Positions 8,407 through 17,705 of a stretch of 64,000 nt of DNA are shown here, piece by piece (positions within the stretch are counted from its first letter, which is position 1; every line of letters begins with the position of its first letter). This DNA comes from Prosthecochloris sp. Its GTDB lineage: Bacteria > Bacteroidota > Chlorobiia > Chlorobiales > Chlorobiaceae. The stretch spans positions 1 through 64,000 of the forward strand of contig JADMLA020000008.1 in NCBI GenBank assembly GCA_015482705.2, read 5' to 3'. The translations under genes were made by a program, and so were the position numbers. A model generated the notes under the pieces. The model made no database searches. It was not told where the DNA came from and worked only from the letters and a program-made list of their open reading frames with translations.

Positions 8407-9261
8407 ATGGCTCTTTTGAAACACCTTTTTTCTCGGAAAGGCCGTGCAAGTCGACTAGCATTTATCGGCTCCTTGTTTATCCCGATCTTGCTTGGCCTAA
8501 TTATAAGCCCTCTTATATTTCTTGCTGAAGAAGCCTTCTATATTTATAGTGCGTTGCTTTCTCTTTTGATATTTTTGGAAATTCCTTCACTATGGATCAT
8601 AATTGCCAATAGCATCAAAAGACTACATGATATAGGCTATCCTTCGAGTTTTATTTTTTTGGCCTTGATACCAATTTTCAATCTTCACCTTTTTTTCATC
8701 CTTCTTTCTTTAAAAGGCAAGAATGGGGAAAACAAATACGGTCCTAACCCATCATCTAATCGACCGTTTTTTTCATTCAAGAAAACATACCTCAAGAATT
8801 ACCCTTTAGAAGCTGTTCCTGCTTCAATATTTCTCCTCGGTCGCTACCTTTTTGCAGCCTTTTTTCTTTATGGCTTCTGGCACAAGCTGGTAAAGGGATG
8901 GCTCTGGACCGACATTATGTCCGTACATTTCTCCGAAAGACTCGGGGAACTCCTTCCAGGTTCCTTTCAGGCACTCTACCTCGAACATTTCGCCATTCCG
9001 CTGGCAATGCCCATTGCGTGGATCGTCACCGTTGGCGAACTCATCATCGGCATGTCCCTTGTCTTTGGTCTTGCTGTACGCATAAACGCCGCATTTGCGC
9101 TCTTTCTCGTATTGAATTTCGCTGCAGGAGGGTATTACAACCTCTCTCTCCCTCCATTCATGATTTATTCGGTATTGTTGATGGCCTTTCCCTCGGGCCA
9201 TTGGTTAGGCATGGACAAAAAGCTCCATGAGAAGTACCCTGATTCACTGTGGTTTCTTTGA
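8407..9261 (+). CDS. DUF805-DoxX fusion membrane protein
   Basis: A 284-residue integral membrane protein made of two families. Residues about 5-115 match DUF805 (YhaH-like): helices followed by the diagnostic RLHDIGY and a KYGPNP element at the end. Residues about 130-284 match DoxX: LLGRYLFAAFFLYGFWHKL, then GELIIGMSLVFGLAVRI and further helices. DoxX proteins are linked to thiosulfate:quinone oxidoreduction, thiol stress and respiratory complexes, while DUF805 has no known activity. The link is a short soluble stretch (SSNRPFFSFKKTYLKN). The gene appears monocistronic. Confidence 0.85.
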   Translation: MALLKHLFSRKGRASRLAFIGSLFIPILLGLIISPLIFLAEEAFYIYSALLSLLIFLEIPSLWIIIANSIKRLHDIGYPSSFIFLALIPIFNLHLFFILLSLKGKNGENKYGPNPSSNRPFFSFKKTYLKNYPLEAVPASIFLLGRYLFAAFFLYGFWHKLVKGWLWTDIMSVHFSERLGELLPGSFQALYLEHFAIPLAMPIAWIVTVGELIIGMSLVFGLAVRINAAFALFLVLNFAAGGYYNLSLPPFMIYSVLLMAFPSGHWLGMDKKLHEKYPDSLWFL

Positions 9262-9400
9262 GCCCGAAGCGGAACTCTAACAAAGCAGAATTACGTTTTA
9301 ATTTTTCCACATACATACATTTCGAAGTGTCCGAAACGGTATGTGACCACCGAGAAAGGTATGAGTCGAAAATAATAACCGGATCATTCAAACAAGAGTT

Positions 9401-10246
9401 ATGCATTGCAAAACAACGATTCCGGCGACAATACTATTGACAGCCCTGCTTTTGAGCGCCATTTTTTCAGGTATGTCTCCCGTTGTCAATACCTCTTTTG
9501 GCGCTGTATCCAGCAAAACAAAATCTTCAACAGATCGTTCACGTGCCCTTATCGATGGAGATACTGCGTTTTATACAATGCATTACGAGATAGCGGACTC
9601 GCTCTATTCATCGATCATCGAAAAAGAACCTCACAACGCCGAAGCCAACTGGAGGCTTGCCCGGCTTTATATCAGCATGGGCGAATCACTACCACCTGAA
9701 AACAAGGAAAAGCGTCAACCGTACTATGAAAAAGCCGTTCTGCATGCAAAGACAAGTATAGCAAGCAATGAGGCTATTGCCGAGGGGCATACGTGGTTTG
9801 CGGCCTCCCTTGGTGTTTTGGCTGATAATATTGGCCCGAGAGAGAAAATAAAACGAGCCAACATCATCAAAAATGAACTCGACCGGGCACTCGAGCTCAA
9901 TCCGGAAGATGATATCGCCTGGTCTATTCTCGGCTCTTTCAACCGTGAAATCGCCAATATGGGATGGTTTGAAAAAGTGTTCGCCAAAACATTTTTAGGT
10001 TCGTTACCGAAAGGAAGTCGGGAAGAAGCAGAAAAAATGCTCAAAAAAGCCATTGCAATCAATCCACGAGTCATACGGCATTACCATGAACTGGGAAAAC
10101 TGTATCACGATATGAAACGTTACCGGGAGGCGGTCGAAGTTCTTGATGAAGCTCTCAACAAACCGGTACTGATGAAGAGTGACGAACGAAGGCTTCAAAA
10201 TATCCGCAAACTGAACAAAAAACTTTCAAAAAAGATCGATGATTAG
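9401..10246 (+). CDS. exported TPR-repeat protein
   Basis: A 281-residue protein with an N-terminal signal sequence (hydrophobic stretch within residues 6-35) followed by tetratricopeptide-like helical repeats. Alternating A/L/Y patterns such as AEANWRLARLYISMGE and RHYHELGKLYHDMKRY are diagnostic. The layout resembles the bacterial relatives of regulator-of-microtubule-dynamics proteins found in Bacteroidota/Chlorobiota. It probably acts in the periplasm as a scaffold. There is no catalytic motif. It is convergent with the outer-membrane protein gene at 10322. Confidence 0.8.
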   Translation: MHCKTTIPATILLTALLLSAIFSGMSPVVNTSFGAVSSKTKSSTDRSRALIDGDTAFYTMHYEIADSLYSSIIEKEPHNAEANWRLARLYISMGESLPPENKEKRQPYYEKAVLHAKTSIASNEAIAEGHTWFAASLGVLADNIGPREKIKRANIIKNELDRALELNPEDDIAWSILGSFNREIANMGWFEKVFAKTFLGSLPKGSREEAEKMLKKAIAINPRVIRHYHELGKLYHDMKRYREAVEVLDEALNKPVLMKSDERRLQNIRKLNKKLSKKIDD

Positions 10247-10321
10247 GGAGGCTTCGGAGCAGTTTAGTCAAGAAGCCGGATGGAAAATGCCACAGAGAGT
10301 CATACAGTTTTTCGATGTGCC

Positions 10322-10936
10322 TTAAAAGTCGACTTTCAAACCGACCAGAACGTTGTGACTTGAGATATCGAGTTCTATGTTTTCTTCGTCTTCACGAAAT
10401 CCGGCATCCTGTGTTGCAAAGTAGCGGTACATTGCATTGACACTTACCGAAGAAGAAATCTTTACTCCCAATCCCGCGCCAACCTGATAGGCAAGCACGA
10501 TGTCATCTTCACTGAACTCATCAACCTCGTCCTCATACTCTACATTTGCAGCCCCGATACCCGCACTGATGATGGGCACTATTCTGCTATCACCGATGTG
10601 ACAAGAGTAATAACCGTTTGCAAGCAAAGAAAGAATGGAAAGGTCACCATCTGCAGCAGCTGCAATCCCTCCAGGCTCGAATGTCTCGAAATCGTTTTTC
10701 TGGTAACCGATTTCTCCCTCGAATCGAAAGCTGCCGAAGTCAAGACCATGAGCATAGCTATATGCTTCTCCTTCGTCGTAGCTCAGATCACCTCGTTTCG
10801 AACCTTTTATACTTGAATCATTTAAATACGCCAGCCCTACAGTCAACCCTGCATAAGGGGAACCTGCGTGTGCTGGAAAAGAAGAGAAAAAAACAACGAT
10901 AAGACACAATACCCCTTTCGCATACTTGCTTACCAT
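10322..10936 (-). CDS. outer-membrane beta-barrel protein
   Basis: A 204-residue protein with a cleavable signal peptide (residues 1-24, ending FPAHA) and a predicted eight-strand beta barrel: alternating hydrophobic/polar strands, Gly/Tyr/Phe-rich, many acidic loops (DEVDEFSEDD) and a C-terminal strand ending VGLKVDF with the terminal aromatic residue needed for BAM insertion. It belongs to the OmpA-transmembrane/Opa-like porin group. Its substrate or adhesive role cannot be inferred. It stands alone on the minus strand. Confidence 0.8.
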   Translation of the reverse strand: MVSKYAKGVLCLIVVFFSSFPAHAGSPYAGLTVGLAYLNDSSIKGSKRGDLSYDEGEAYSYAHGLDFGSFRFEGEIGYQKNDFETFEPGGIAAAADGDLSILSLLANGYYSCHIGDSRIVPIISAGIGAANVEYEDEVDEFSEDDIVLAYQVGAGLGVKISSSVSVNAMYRYFATQDAGFREDEENIELDISSHNVLVGLKVDF

Positions 10937-11101
10937 TCAACCTCCCGAGTAATAAAAAATACAGCCGCCACATAACGACATTCAGTGACCTATCTGTATA
11001 CACATTACTCTCTGTTCACAGCGCAATTGTACACACGACACCTATTTTACAGGTAATATAATGTTTTTTCGCAACTCCAATAAAGATCCTGGGAAAAACA
11101 T

Positions 11102-11548
11102 TCAGCCGAGTTCGAGCATCCCCATGAGTCCACGAACACCAAGGTGATAACTGTTTGCTCCAAATCCACTGATGACACCACTGCAAACCTCAGATATCAC
11201 AGAAGTTCTTCGAAATTCCTCGCGTGCGTAGATATTGGAAAGATGGACCTCGATGACAGGTATCGTAATCGCGCTGATCGCATCTCTCAATGCAATTGAA
11301 TAATGGGTCAGTGCTCCGGCATTGAGCACCACCCCACTATACCCACCCAAGTCTTCACAATGAAAGAGTTTTTCCAGAAGCTCACCCTCTTCTTCGGACT
11401 GAAAAAATTCAAACGATACCCCTGGAAATGTATCGACAAGTTCCTTGTTGATATCATCGAGGGTTCGACTGCCGTATATCTCGGGCTCACGCTTGCCAAG
11501 CCTCGAAAGGTTTGGACCGTTAAGGACAAGAATTGAAATAATATCCAT
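11102..11548 (-). CDS. aroQ: type II 3-dehydroquinate dehydratase
   Basis: A 148-residue enzyme of the shikimate pathway that dehydrates 3-dehydroquinate to 3-dehydroshikimate. The type II signature NGPNLSRLGKREPEIYG is complete (N13, R20, catalytic Y25), with NAGALTH (76-82) and the HLSN element (102-105). Type II enzymes are dodecamers of about 145-150 residues, matching this length. Its ATG overlaps the stop of the upstream Bax-inhibitor gene by one base (TAATG), so the two are probably translationally coupled. Confidence 0.95.
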   Translation of the reverse strand: MDIISILVLNGPNLSRLGKREPEIYGSRTLDDINKELVDTFPGVSFEFFQSEEEGELLEKLFHCEDLGGYSGVVLNAGALTHYSIALRDAISAITIPVIEVHLSNIYAREEFRRTSVISEVCSGVISGFGANSYHLGVRGLMGMLELG

Positions 11549-12273
11549 TATTCATCACGTGCAACTCCAAGAAAACGGAGCAGCATAAGAAACAGGTTGA
11601 TAAAATTCAGGTAAAGCGACAATGCCCCTATTACCGATACTTTCGCTTCTGATTCCCTATCGGTAACCATGGCAGCCATTTCTTTAATGCGTTGCGCATC
11701 ATAAGCGGTCAAACCGGTGAACAGCAAAACACCGATAACGCTTATAATAAGTTCAAGCATCGAGTTCTGCATGAACATGTTGACCAATGAAGCGAGAATG
11801 ATACCGATAAGCGCCATGAAAGCGATATTGCCAAGCTTTGTAAGATCACGCTTGGTAGTATGACCGAAAACACTCATGGCCGCAAACGTCCCGGACGTCA
11901 CGAAAAAGGTACTCACAATCGAACTGGCAGTGTAGACCATGAAAATTGCAGAAAAGGTCAACCCTGTCAGAGCGGAATAAAGAATAAACAGTCCTGTTGC
12001 CACCGAGCCTGACAAACGATTGATCCCGGCACTCAGGCCAAAAACTATCCCGAGCTGTGCGATAACCAATCCGATCAAGATGAGACCGTTGGAAAAAATG
12101 AGGTTTCTGAGCATCTCATTCTCGGAAACATAGTAGCCGACCGTTGCTGTCAGTGCGAGCCCAAGCGTCATCCAGGTATACACCTGATTGACCACTCTCG
12201 TCTGTACGTCGACGGAAACCCTCGGTGCCGCTACGGCTCCCGCCGTTTGAGCCATCTGATTACGTTGTATCAT
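11548..12273 (-). CDS. Bax inhibitor-1/YccA family membrane protein
   Basis: A 241-residue protein with seven predicted membrane helices after a polar N-terminus of about 35 residues. The pattern VYTWMTLGLALTATVGYYV, then TAYDAQRIKEM near the end, matches the bacterial BI-1/YbhL/BsYetJ family. Members are proposed pH-sensitive calcium leak channels and interact with FtsH in E. coli YccA. It shares a TAATG junction with aroQ. No functional link between the two is known. Confidence 0.92.
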   Translation of the reverse strand: MIQRNQMAQTAGAVAAPRVSVDVQTRVVNQVYTWMTLGLALTATVGYYVSENEMLRNLIFSNGLILIGLVIAQLGIVFGLSAGINRLSGSVATGLFILYSALTGLTFSAIFMVYTASSIVSTFFVTSGTFAAMSVFGHTTKRDLTKLGNIAFMALIGIILASLVNMFMQNSMLELIISVIGVLLFTGLTAYDAQRIKEMAAMVTDRESEAKVSVIGALSLYLNFINLFLMLLRFLGVARDE

Positions 12274-12478
12274 ATGTTTTGTTCGTTGTTCATGTTATAA
12301 TTGACTTGAAGAACCTCCCTCGACAACAGTCTTTTTCCTCCATTTTTCAAGTACTTTCTCCGGTAACCTCAATAAATGGAGATGTCCCTATTACTGTTCA
12401 GCCGACTAACATCCCAGCTATCCAGCTAATGGAACACGTAGACCGTCTCCAGACCGAGAGCTTCTTATCTCCTCTACA

Positions 12479-13951
12479 TCAAAGAATATACTGGCTCAGA
12501 TCCCTGTCCTTGATGATCACACTCAGCTTCTCGCCAACCATCGCTTTGTCAATGACGATTTTTTCGTCACTGCATTTCTCCGGAATGGCGAACATGAGCT
12601 CCTCGAGGAGGTTGGTCATGATGGTGTGCAATCTTCTGGCACCGATATTTTCAACCGATTCGTTGACCTGAGCGGCAATTGACGCCAGTTCCCTGATAGC
12701 CTCATCGGTAAACTCAAGCTCGACACCTTCGGTTTGTAAAAGAGCTTTGTACTGTTTGATCAAAGCGTTTTTCGGCTGGGTAAGGATTTTGTAGAAATCT
12801 TCTTCGGTAAGACTTTTCAGCTCTACACGAATAGGAAAACGTCCTTGTAATTCGGGAATCAGGTCGGAAGGCTTAGCCACATGGAAAGCACCCGAAGCGA
12901 TGAAAAGAACATGATCGGTCCGCACCATTCCATGCTTCGTCGCAACGTTGGAGCCTTCGACGATAGGAAGCAGATCACGCTGAACTCCCTCGCGGCTGAC
13001 ATCCGGTCCTTTACCGCCCGCACCGGTTGTAGGAGCGGCAATTTTATCGATTTCATCGATAAAAACAATACCGGAATCCTCCACCTTGCAAACAGCCTCT
13101 TTTATAACGGCATCCATATCGATAAGTTTCTGTACTTCTTCCTGCTCAAGAAGCTTTCTTGCTTCAGCAATCGTCACCCTTCTTTTTTTGCGCTTTTTCG
13201 GAAGACCGCTCATCAGATCCTGCATTATTCCTCCAAGCTCCTCCATTTGTCCGAGAGGACCGAAAATCTGCATCATTCCGCCCTGGGAATCGGTACTGAG
13301 TTCCATCTCTATCTGACGATCCTCCATTCTTCCGGAACGAAGCCGTTCCAACATTTTTTCCCGGCTTTTTTTATTGATGGCATCCTCTAAATCGGCACTT
13401 GCCTTTTCATCTCCGCTACCTTCTTCTGCAACCTCCTCTTCTCTTTCATAAGGAGATGACGGTACTGTCGGCAGCAATATATCGAGCAAACGCTCTTCTG
13501 CCAGGGCAGCCGCTTTTTCTTTGACTTCTTCGGATTTTTCATTCCTCACCATGTTGACCGCCTGATCCGTCAGATCACGGATCATCGACTCGACGTCACG
13601 TCCCACATATCCAACTTCGGTGAACTTGGAAGCTTCAACCTTGACAAAAGGAGCATTTGCCAGCTTTGCAAGCCTACGGGCTATTTCGGTTTTACCAACC
13701 CCGGTAGGCCCTATCATGATAATGTTGTTCGGCATTATCTCGTCACGCAGTTCTTCGCTGACATTTTGCCGGCGTAAACGGTTTCTGAGCGCAATCGCGA
13801 CGGCTTTCTTCGCTTCCTGCTGACCGATGATATATTTATCCAGGCGAGAAACAATCTGACTTGGGGTAAGAAATTCGTTACTGATTAAAGAGTTATTCAC
13901 TGTTGTATTCTCAGCTATTTCAAGAACTTTTTGCTGTTTGTGATCTGTCAT
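12479..13951 (-). CDS. hslU: ATP-dependent protease ATPase subunit HslU (ClpY)
   Basis: A 490-residue AAA+ unfoldase that feeds substrates to HslV. Walker A GPTGVGKT is at 81-88, the substrate-gripping pore loop GYVG at 114-117, the intermediate domain covers about 140-285, and Walker B GIVFIDEID is at 294-302. The C-terminus ends LSQYIL, the tail that inserts into HslV to activate it. It is about 45 residues longer than the E. coli protein because of an N-terminal extension of about 30 residues and a longer acidic I-domain. It lies downstream of hslV on the same strand. Confidence 0.97.
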   Translation of the reverse strand: MTDHKQQKVLEIAENTTVNNSLISNEFLTPSQIVSRLDKYIIGQQEAKKAVAIALRNRLRRQNVSEELRDEIMPNNIIMIGPTGVGKTEIARRLAKLANAPFVKVEASKFTEVGYVGRDVESMIRDLTDQAVNMVRNEKSEEVKEKAAALAEERLLDILLPTVPSSPYEREEEVAEEGSGDEKASADLEDAINKKSREKMLERLRSGRMEDRQIEMELSTDSQGGMMQIFGPLGQMEELGGIMQDLMSGLPKKRKKRRVTIAEARKLLEQEEVQKLIDMDAVIKEAVCKVEDSGIVFIDEIDKIAAPTTGAGGKGPDVSREGVQRDLLPIVEGSNVATKHGMVRTDHVLFIASGAFHVAKPSDLIPELQGRFPIRVELKSLTEEDFYKILTQPKNALIKQYKALLQTEGVELEFTDEAIRELASIAAQVNESVENIGARRLHTIMTNLLEELMFAIPEKCSDEKIVIDKAMVGEKLSVIIKDRDLSQYIL

Positions 13952-14065
13952 ATTCGTCTACGTTCGTTTACAATGATAAAATACGTTGATAAGAACTGCT
14001 TTCGACCTTACATCAATCCAACACCTGTACAACAAGGATGTCACGAAGAGTAATGCCCAGTAGAG

Positions 14066-14614
14066 TCATACCTCTTCAAGGATAATGTGGTCATTGGTAT
14101 AAATGCATATGTCCGCTGCGATCTTCAGGCTCTCCCTAACGATATCCGAAGCCTCCAGATCGGTATGCTTCAACAATGAACGAGCAGAAGCAAGAGCGAA
14201 CATGCTCCCACTGCCAATCGCAACGATACCGTCTTCAGGTTCGATGACATCACCTGTACCTGATATGATCAGTGCTTTTTCCTGACCCACGACTGCGAGC
14301 ATAGCCTCGAGGCGACGGAGATATTTATCGGTGCGCCAGTCTCTGGCCAACTCGACGGCAGCTCTTTCAAGCTGTCCTCCATAAGCCTGCAACTTTTCCT
14401 CGAAACGGTCAAGAAGCGTCACTGCATCAGCAGTTGCTCCGGCAAATCCGGTAATCAGATCAGCCTGGCGCAATCGTCGTATTTTCTTCGTACTGTGTTT
14501 AATTACCGTGTTTCCAAGAGTCATCTGGCCGTCGCTGCCAAGAGCCGCTTTACCGTTTCTTATCACACCAAGAACTGTTGTGGCTCTCAACGCCGGCTTT
14601 CCATACATTTCCAT
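14066..14614 (-). CDS. hslV: ATP-dependent protease proteolytic subunit HslV (ClpQ)
   Basis: The threonine protease partner of HslU, 182 residues from the chosen start. The family core ATTVLGVIRNGKAALGSDGQ begins at A11, so the catalytic Thr is T12 and must be freed by removing an 11-residue propeptide, as in B. subtilis ClpQ. The frame extends to 14662, but the ATG at 14614 is preceded by AGAGGAG five bases upstream, which decides the start. The C-terminal VYTNDHIILEE is typical. The gene precedes hslU, as in most bacteria. Confidence 0.96.
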   Translation of the reverse strand: MEMYGKPALRATTVLGVIRNGKAALGSDGQMTLGNTVIKHSTKKIRRLRQADLITGFAGATADAVTLLDRFEEKLQAYGGQLERAAVELARDWRTDKYLRRLEAMLAVVGQEKALIISGTGDVIEPEDGIVAIGSGSMFALASARSLLKHTDLEASDIVRESLKIAADICIYTNDHIILEEV

Positions 14615-14619
14615 TACTA

Positions 14620-14626
14620 CTCCTCT
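14620..14626 (-). promoter_or_regulatory. ribosome-binding site fixing the hslV start
   Basis: AGAGGAG on the minus strand, five bases before the ATG at 14614. The longer frame starting at 14662 has no comparable site and would add 16 residues not seen in the family. Confidence 0.75.
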
Positions 14627-14695
14627 TCGGGACTTTACCCCGGATTCGATCACGTCGCTCATAAGAGATTTTCCAATATCGACCGCTCCGGGGCA

Positions 14696-16141
14696 TTAAA
14701 ATATTTTTTTTCTTAATCTTGCTACTGGAATTTGCATTTGTTCGCGGTATTTTGCAACCGTTCTGCGAGCAATCTTTATGCCTTTTTCCTCGAGCATCTT
14801 TGCAAGCTTATCATCGTTCAGTGGCTTTGCAGAGTCTTCAGCCTCGGTCAGCTCTTTTATATATTGTTTGATGATCTTTGTCGAAAGATCCTCCCCCTCT
14901 TCTGTAGGCAAACTCCCGCTGAAAAAATATTTGAGTTCAAAGGTACCGAATCTGGTCTGAACATACTTTCCATTCACCGCCCTGCTTATCGTGGAAAGAT
15001 CGAACCCAGTTTTTTCAGCTACATCCTTCATAACCAGAGGCACCAGTTTCTCTGGACCGGTAACAAAAAAATCATACTGAAAATTCATCAAAGCCTCTAT
15101 GACCTTGATGAGCGTGTTCCGACGCTGCGCAATGGCGCTTGCAAATTCTTTTGCACGACTCAACTTCTGGCGCATGTACTTTCTGTCTTCGACGGGAACC
15201 CCCCTGCTTTTGAGAACATCCTGGTATTCTCTCGTAACATGGACCGTCATATTGCTCCGATCATTCAGCACTGCTGTAAGACGGCCGTTTTCATATGTCA
15301 CGATAAAATCGGGAACGATGTATTCATCCGCACTGACACCGGCGATAAACGGATGAGGGTCCAGCGTTGAAATGACAGCTATTGCCGATTCCAGCTGTGC
15401 CGGCCGGATCTGCAACTGCTTGAGAATCCGCTCATAACGGTTGTTGAGAAAATCATCGTAATGCTCTTCGAGAATATGCAAAGCCAACGTATCGGGAGAG
15501 GTCTTGTTTCTACCGACTTTCGCTTCGAGCTGGACAAGTAACCTTTCCTGAAGAGTATGAACACCTATCCCCGGAGGATCGAGATACTGTATCTTTTTCA
15601 GAATGCTCTTCACTTCCCACTCATCAACTTCGATACCGTTTTGTCCGAGTCCGTAAACGATAACCGGAAAATCTTCCTTCAAATAACCGTCATCATCGAG
15701 ATTTCCCAGAATTTCGACTGCTATCGACAACTCCCTGGCAGCTATTCCTTCCTGTAAGGAAAGGTCTTTCAACAGTTTTTCCTCACAGGAATCCTGCTGA
15801 ACCGCCTGGATAAAACTTTCTTTCGGACGATTATCGATGGTGAACTGCAACCTCCCTTCCTGATCGTCCTTTTTTCCTCTTTCGGTATCTCCCGCTCCGT
15901 CTTTTTCAAAACGATCGACAGAATCGAACATACCCTCTTCAGGTTCATCGCCACTCTTTACGCCGGAATCATCTATGGACTCCCCCTTCTGCTCTTCGAG
16001 CTCGAGCATGGGATTATCCTGCAGCTCATCGAAAATCCTTTGCTCGAGATGCATTAACGGAAGTTGGAGAAGCTGACTTGTCATAATCTGCTGAGAAGAC
16101 AGCTGGGTTCTCTGGCTCTGCTGAAGCTTAATGTCTGGCAT
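14696..16141 (-). CDS. rpoN: RNA polymerase sigma-54 factor RpoN
   Basis: A 481-residue alternative sigma factor that reads -24/-12 promoters and depends on AAA+ activators. Region I is Gln/Leu-rich (LQQSQRTQLSSQQIM and following, residues 4-50). An acidic Region II (about 50-110) follows, then the core-binding domain and the C-terminal RpoN box ARRTVAKYRE at 458-467 with the LRKKIF end. All expected parts are present. It overlaps the 3' end of the upstream DUF3109 gene by 14 bases. Its regulon here cannot be read from the window, though one weak -24/-12-like site lies at 41743. Confidence 0.96.
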   Translation of the reverse strand: MPDIKLQQSQRTQLSSQQIMTSQLLQLPLMHLEQRIFDELQDNPMLELEEQKGESIDDSGVKSGDEPEEGMFDSVDRFEKDGAGDTERGKKDDQEGRLQFTIDNRPKESFIQAVQQDSCEEKLLKDLSLQEGIAARELSIAVEILGNLDDDGYLKEDFPVIVYGLGQNGIEVDEWEVKSILKKIQYLDPPGIGVHTLQERLLVQLEAKVGRNKTSPDTLALHILEEHYDDFLNNRYERILKQLQIRPAQLESAIAVISTLDPHPFIAGVSADEYIVPDFIVTYENGRLTAVLNDRSNMTVHVTREYQDVLKSRGVPVEDRKYMRQKLSRAKEFASAIAQRRNTLIKVIEALMNFQYDFFVTGPEKLVPLVMKDVAEKTGFDLSTISRAVNGKYVQTRFGTFELKYFFSGSLPTEEGEDLSTKIIKQYIKELTEAEDSAKPLNDDKLAKMLEEKGIKIARRTVAKYREQMQIPVARLRKKIF

Positions 16142-16688
16142 AATTCATGGGAGAATTCGCTAATAAGTCTTTCAAGCGGCGATACCATGTCAAACCGTAA
16201 CGATCGATCAATGCTTCTGCAACATAATCAATAAGAGGAACACCTTTGTCGATTCCTTCTTTTACAGCTTGCCGACACATTGCATGCCGCTCATAGACAA
16301 GATAATCCAATCCAAACTTTTTTATAATCCTGATTGGAAACAACCGGCATGAGAGCGGTTTTCTCTTTTCTATGGCACATAAGGTTATATCCTTATCCCG
16401 AAAGGCAAAAACACATTCACGTCCATCCATGGTTCGAGTATAGAGGCTACCCCGATATATTTCCAGGCAACCGTGACGCCTGATATATCGTCTGTTTTTT
16501 TCCGGAAGTCTTTGACTGAGCGTACCTACGATTTCACGGAGAGACTCTGCCTCCTTCTCCAAAACCGGAGCTCCGAGTTCTCCTTCAACACAACACGCAC
16601 CTTTACACGAAGCAAGATCACAAGAAAAAAAGGACCCGGGAATCCCGTCATCTATGAGCACATCATCAATTGCAAGCATCGAGGTCAA
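16128..16688 (-). CDS. DUF3109 cysteine-rich protein (YkgJ-like zinc/iron cluster protein)
   Basis: A 186-residue protein of the DUF3109 family. The cysteine pattern CDLASCKGACC near residues 24-34, with later cysteines in RECVF, TLCAIEKRKPLSCRLFPI and HAMCRQ, resembles the YkgJ/Fe-S or zinc-binding CxxxC group. The catalytic role is unknown; related proteins have been linked to metal-dependent modification. It is co-directional with rpoN and overlaps it by 14 bases, suggesting a shared transcript. An upstream in-frame ATG at residue 4 is also possible. Confidence 0.85.
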   Translation of the reverse strand: MTSMLAIDDVLIDDGIPGSFFSCDLASCKGACCVEGELGAPVLEKEAESLREIVGTLSQRLPEKNRRYIRRHGCLEIYRGSLYTRTMDGRECVFAFRDKDITLCAIEKRKPLSCRLFPIRIIKKFGLDYLVYERHAMCRQAVKEGIDKGVPLIDYVAEALIDRYGLTWYRRLKDLLANSPMNYARH

Positions 16689-16800
16689 GAGAAATCGTTG
16701 TATAAAATTCTATTTTACTCATCATCAAGAGTTATTTTTTTTATATAGCAAGGGTAAAAACCATACCCATATTAATCCAATTATCAGTAAGAAGCACACT

Positions 16801-17697
16801 ATGACAATCATTGACGGTAAAAAGATTTCAAGCGACATCAAAAACGAACTGAAAACCTCCGTTGCTGCATACAGGCAGAAAGTCAATACCGTACCGGGTC
16901 TCACCGTAATTATAGTCGGGGAAGACCCTGCATCACAGGTCTATGTACGAAACAAGGCCAAAAGCTGCAAAGAAATCGGCATGAACTCCGAAGTCATAGA
17001 ACTCCCGAAGGAAATATCCCAGGAACAGCTGCTTTCCAGAATAGAAGCATTGAACAAAGACCCGGAAGTTCACGGTATCCTCGTTCAGCAACCGCTCCCC
17101 CCGCATATCGATGAATACGCGATTACCATGGCAATATCCCCTTCCAAGGATGTAGACGGGTTTCATCCGGAAAACGTCGGGCAAATGGTACTCGGCAACC
17201 TGGATAAATGCTTTCTGAGCTGTACACCCTATGGCATTCTCGAGCTGCTTTCACGATATAACATCGAAACCAAAGGCAAACACTGCGTCGTTGTCGGAAG
17301 AAGCAATATCGTCGGGAAACCTATGGCGAATTTGATGCTCCAAAAACTCGAGGCAACCAACTCTACAGTCACCATATGCCATTCGGCAACGAAAAACATG
17401 TCTGAACTGACCAGGCAGGCGGATATTCTGATTGTAGCCATCGGCAGGGGAAATTTCATCACGAAAGATATGGTCAAACCCGGTGCCGTTGTCATCGATG
17501 TCGGTATGAATCGAATTGAAGACGCATCGCGAAAATCCGGCTACCGGCTTGTGGGTGATGTGGATTATGAGCCTGTCTCCCGGAACGCCTCGGCCATCAC
17601 CCCGGTTCCCGGTGGTGTCGGCCCGATGACCATAGCCATGCTGCTGAAAAACACACTCCAGTCGTTCATGCGAGCCAACTCCATCGAAGCGTTGTAA
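16801..17697 (+). CDS. folD: bifunctional methylenetetrahydrofolate dehydrogenase/cyclohydrolase FolD
   Basis: A 298-residue one-carbon enzyme that converts 5,10-methylene-THF to 10-formyl-THF. The catalytic YVRNK (Y48, K52) is present, as are ILVQQPLPPHID, the Rossmann motif VVGRSNIVGKPMANL and PVPGGVGPMT. The frame runs upstream into 16654, but the ATG at 16801 gives the normal N-terminus MTIIDGKKIS. radA starts eight bases after its stop, so the two are probably co-transcribed. Confidence 0.96.
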   Translation: MTIIDGKKISSDIKNELKTSVAAYRQKVNTVPGLTVIIVGEDPASQVYVRNKAKSCKEIGMNSEVIELPKEISQEQLLSRIEALNKDPEVHGILVQQPLPPHIDEYAITMAISPSKDVDGFHPENVGQMVLGNLDKCFLSCTPYGILELLSRYNIETKGKHCVVVGRSNIVGKPMANLMLQKLEATNSTVTICHSATKNMSELTRQADILIVAIGRGNFITKDMVKPGAVVIDVGMNRIEDASRKSGYRLVGDVDYEPVSRNASAITPVPGGVGPMTIAMLLKNTLQSFMRANSIEAL

Positions 17698-17705
17698 CAT
17701 CCGAG

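Noticed and set aside
11063..11149. 28-codon plus-strand ORF after a TAATATAATG-like promoter
   Set aside because: It runs antisense into aroQ and has no ribosome-binding site; probably chance.
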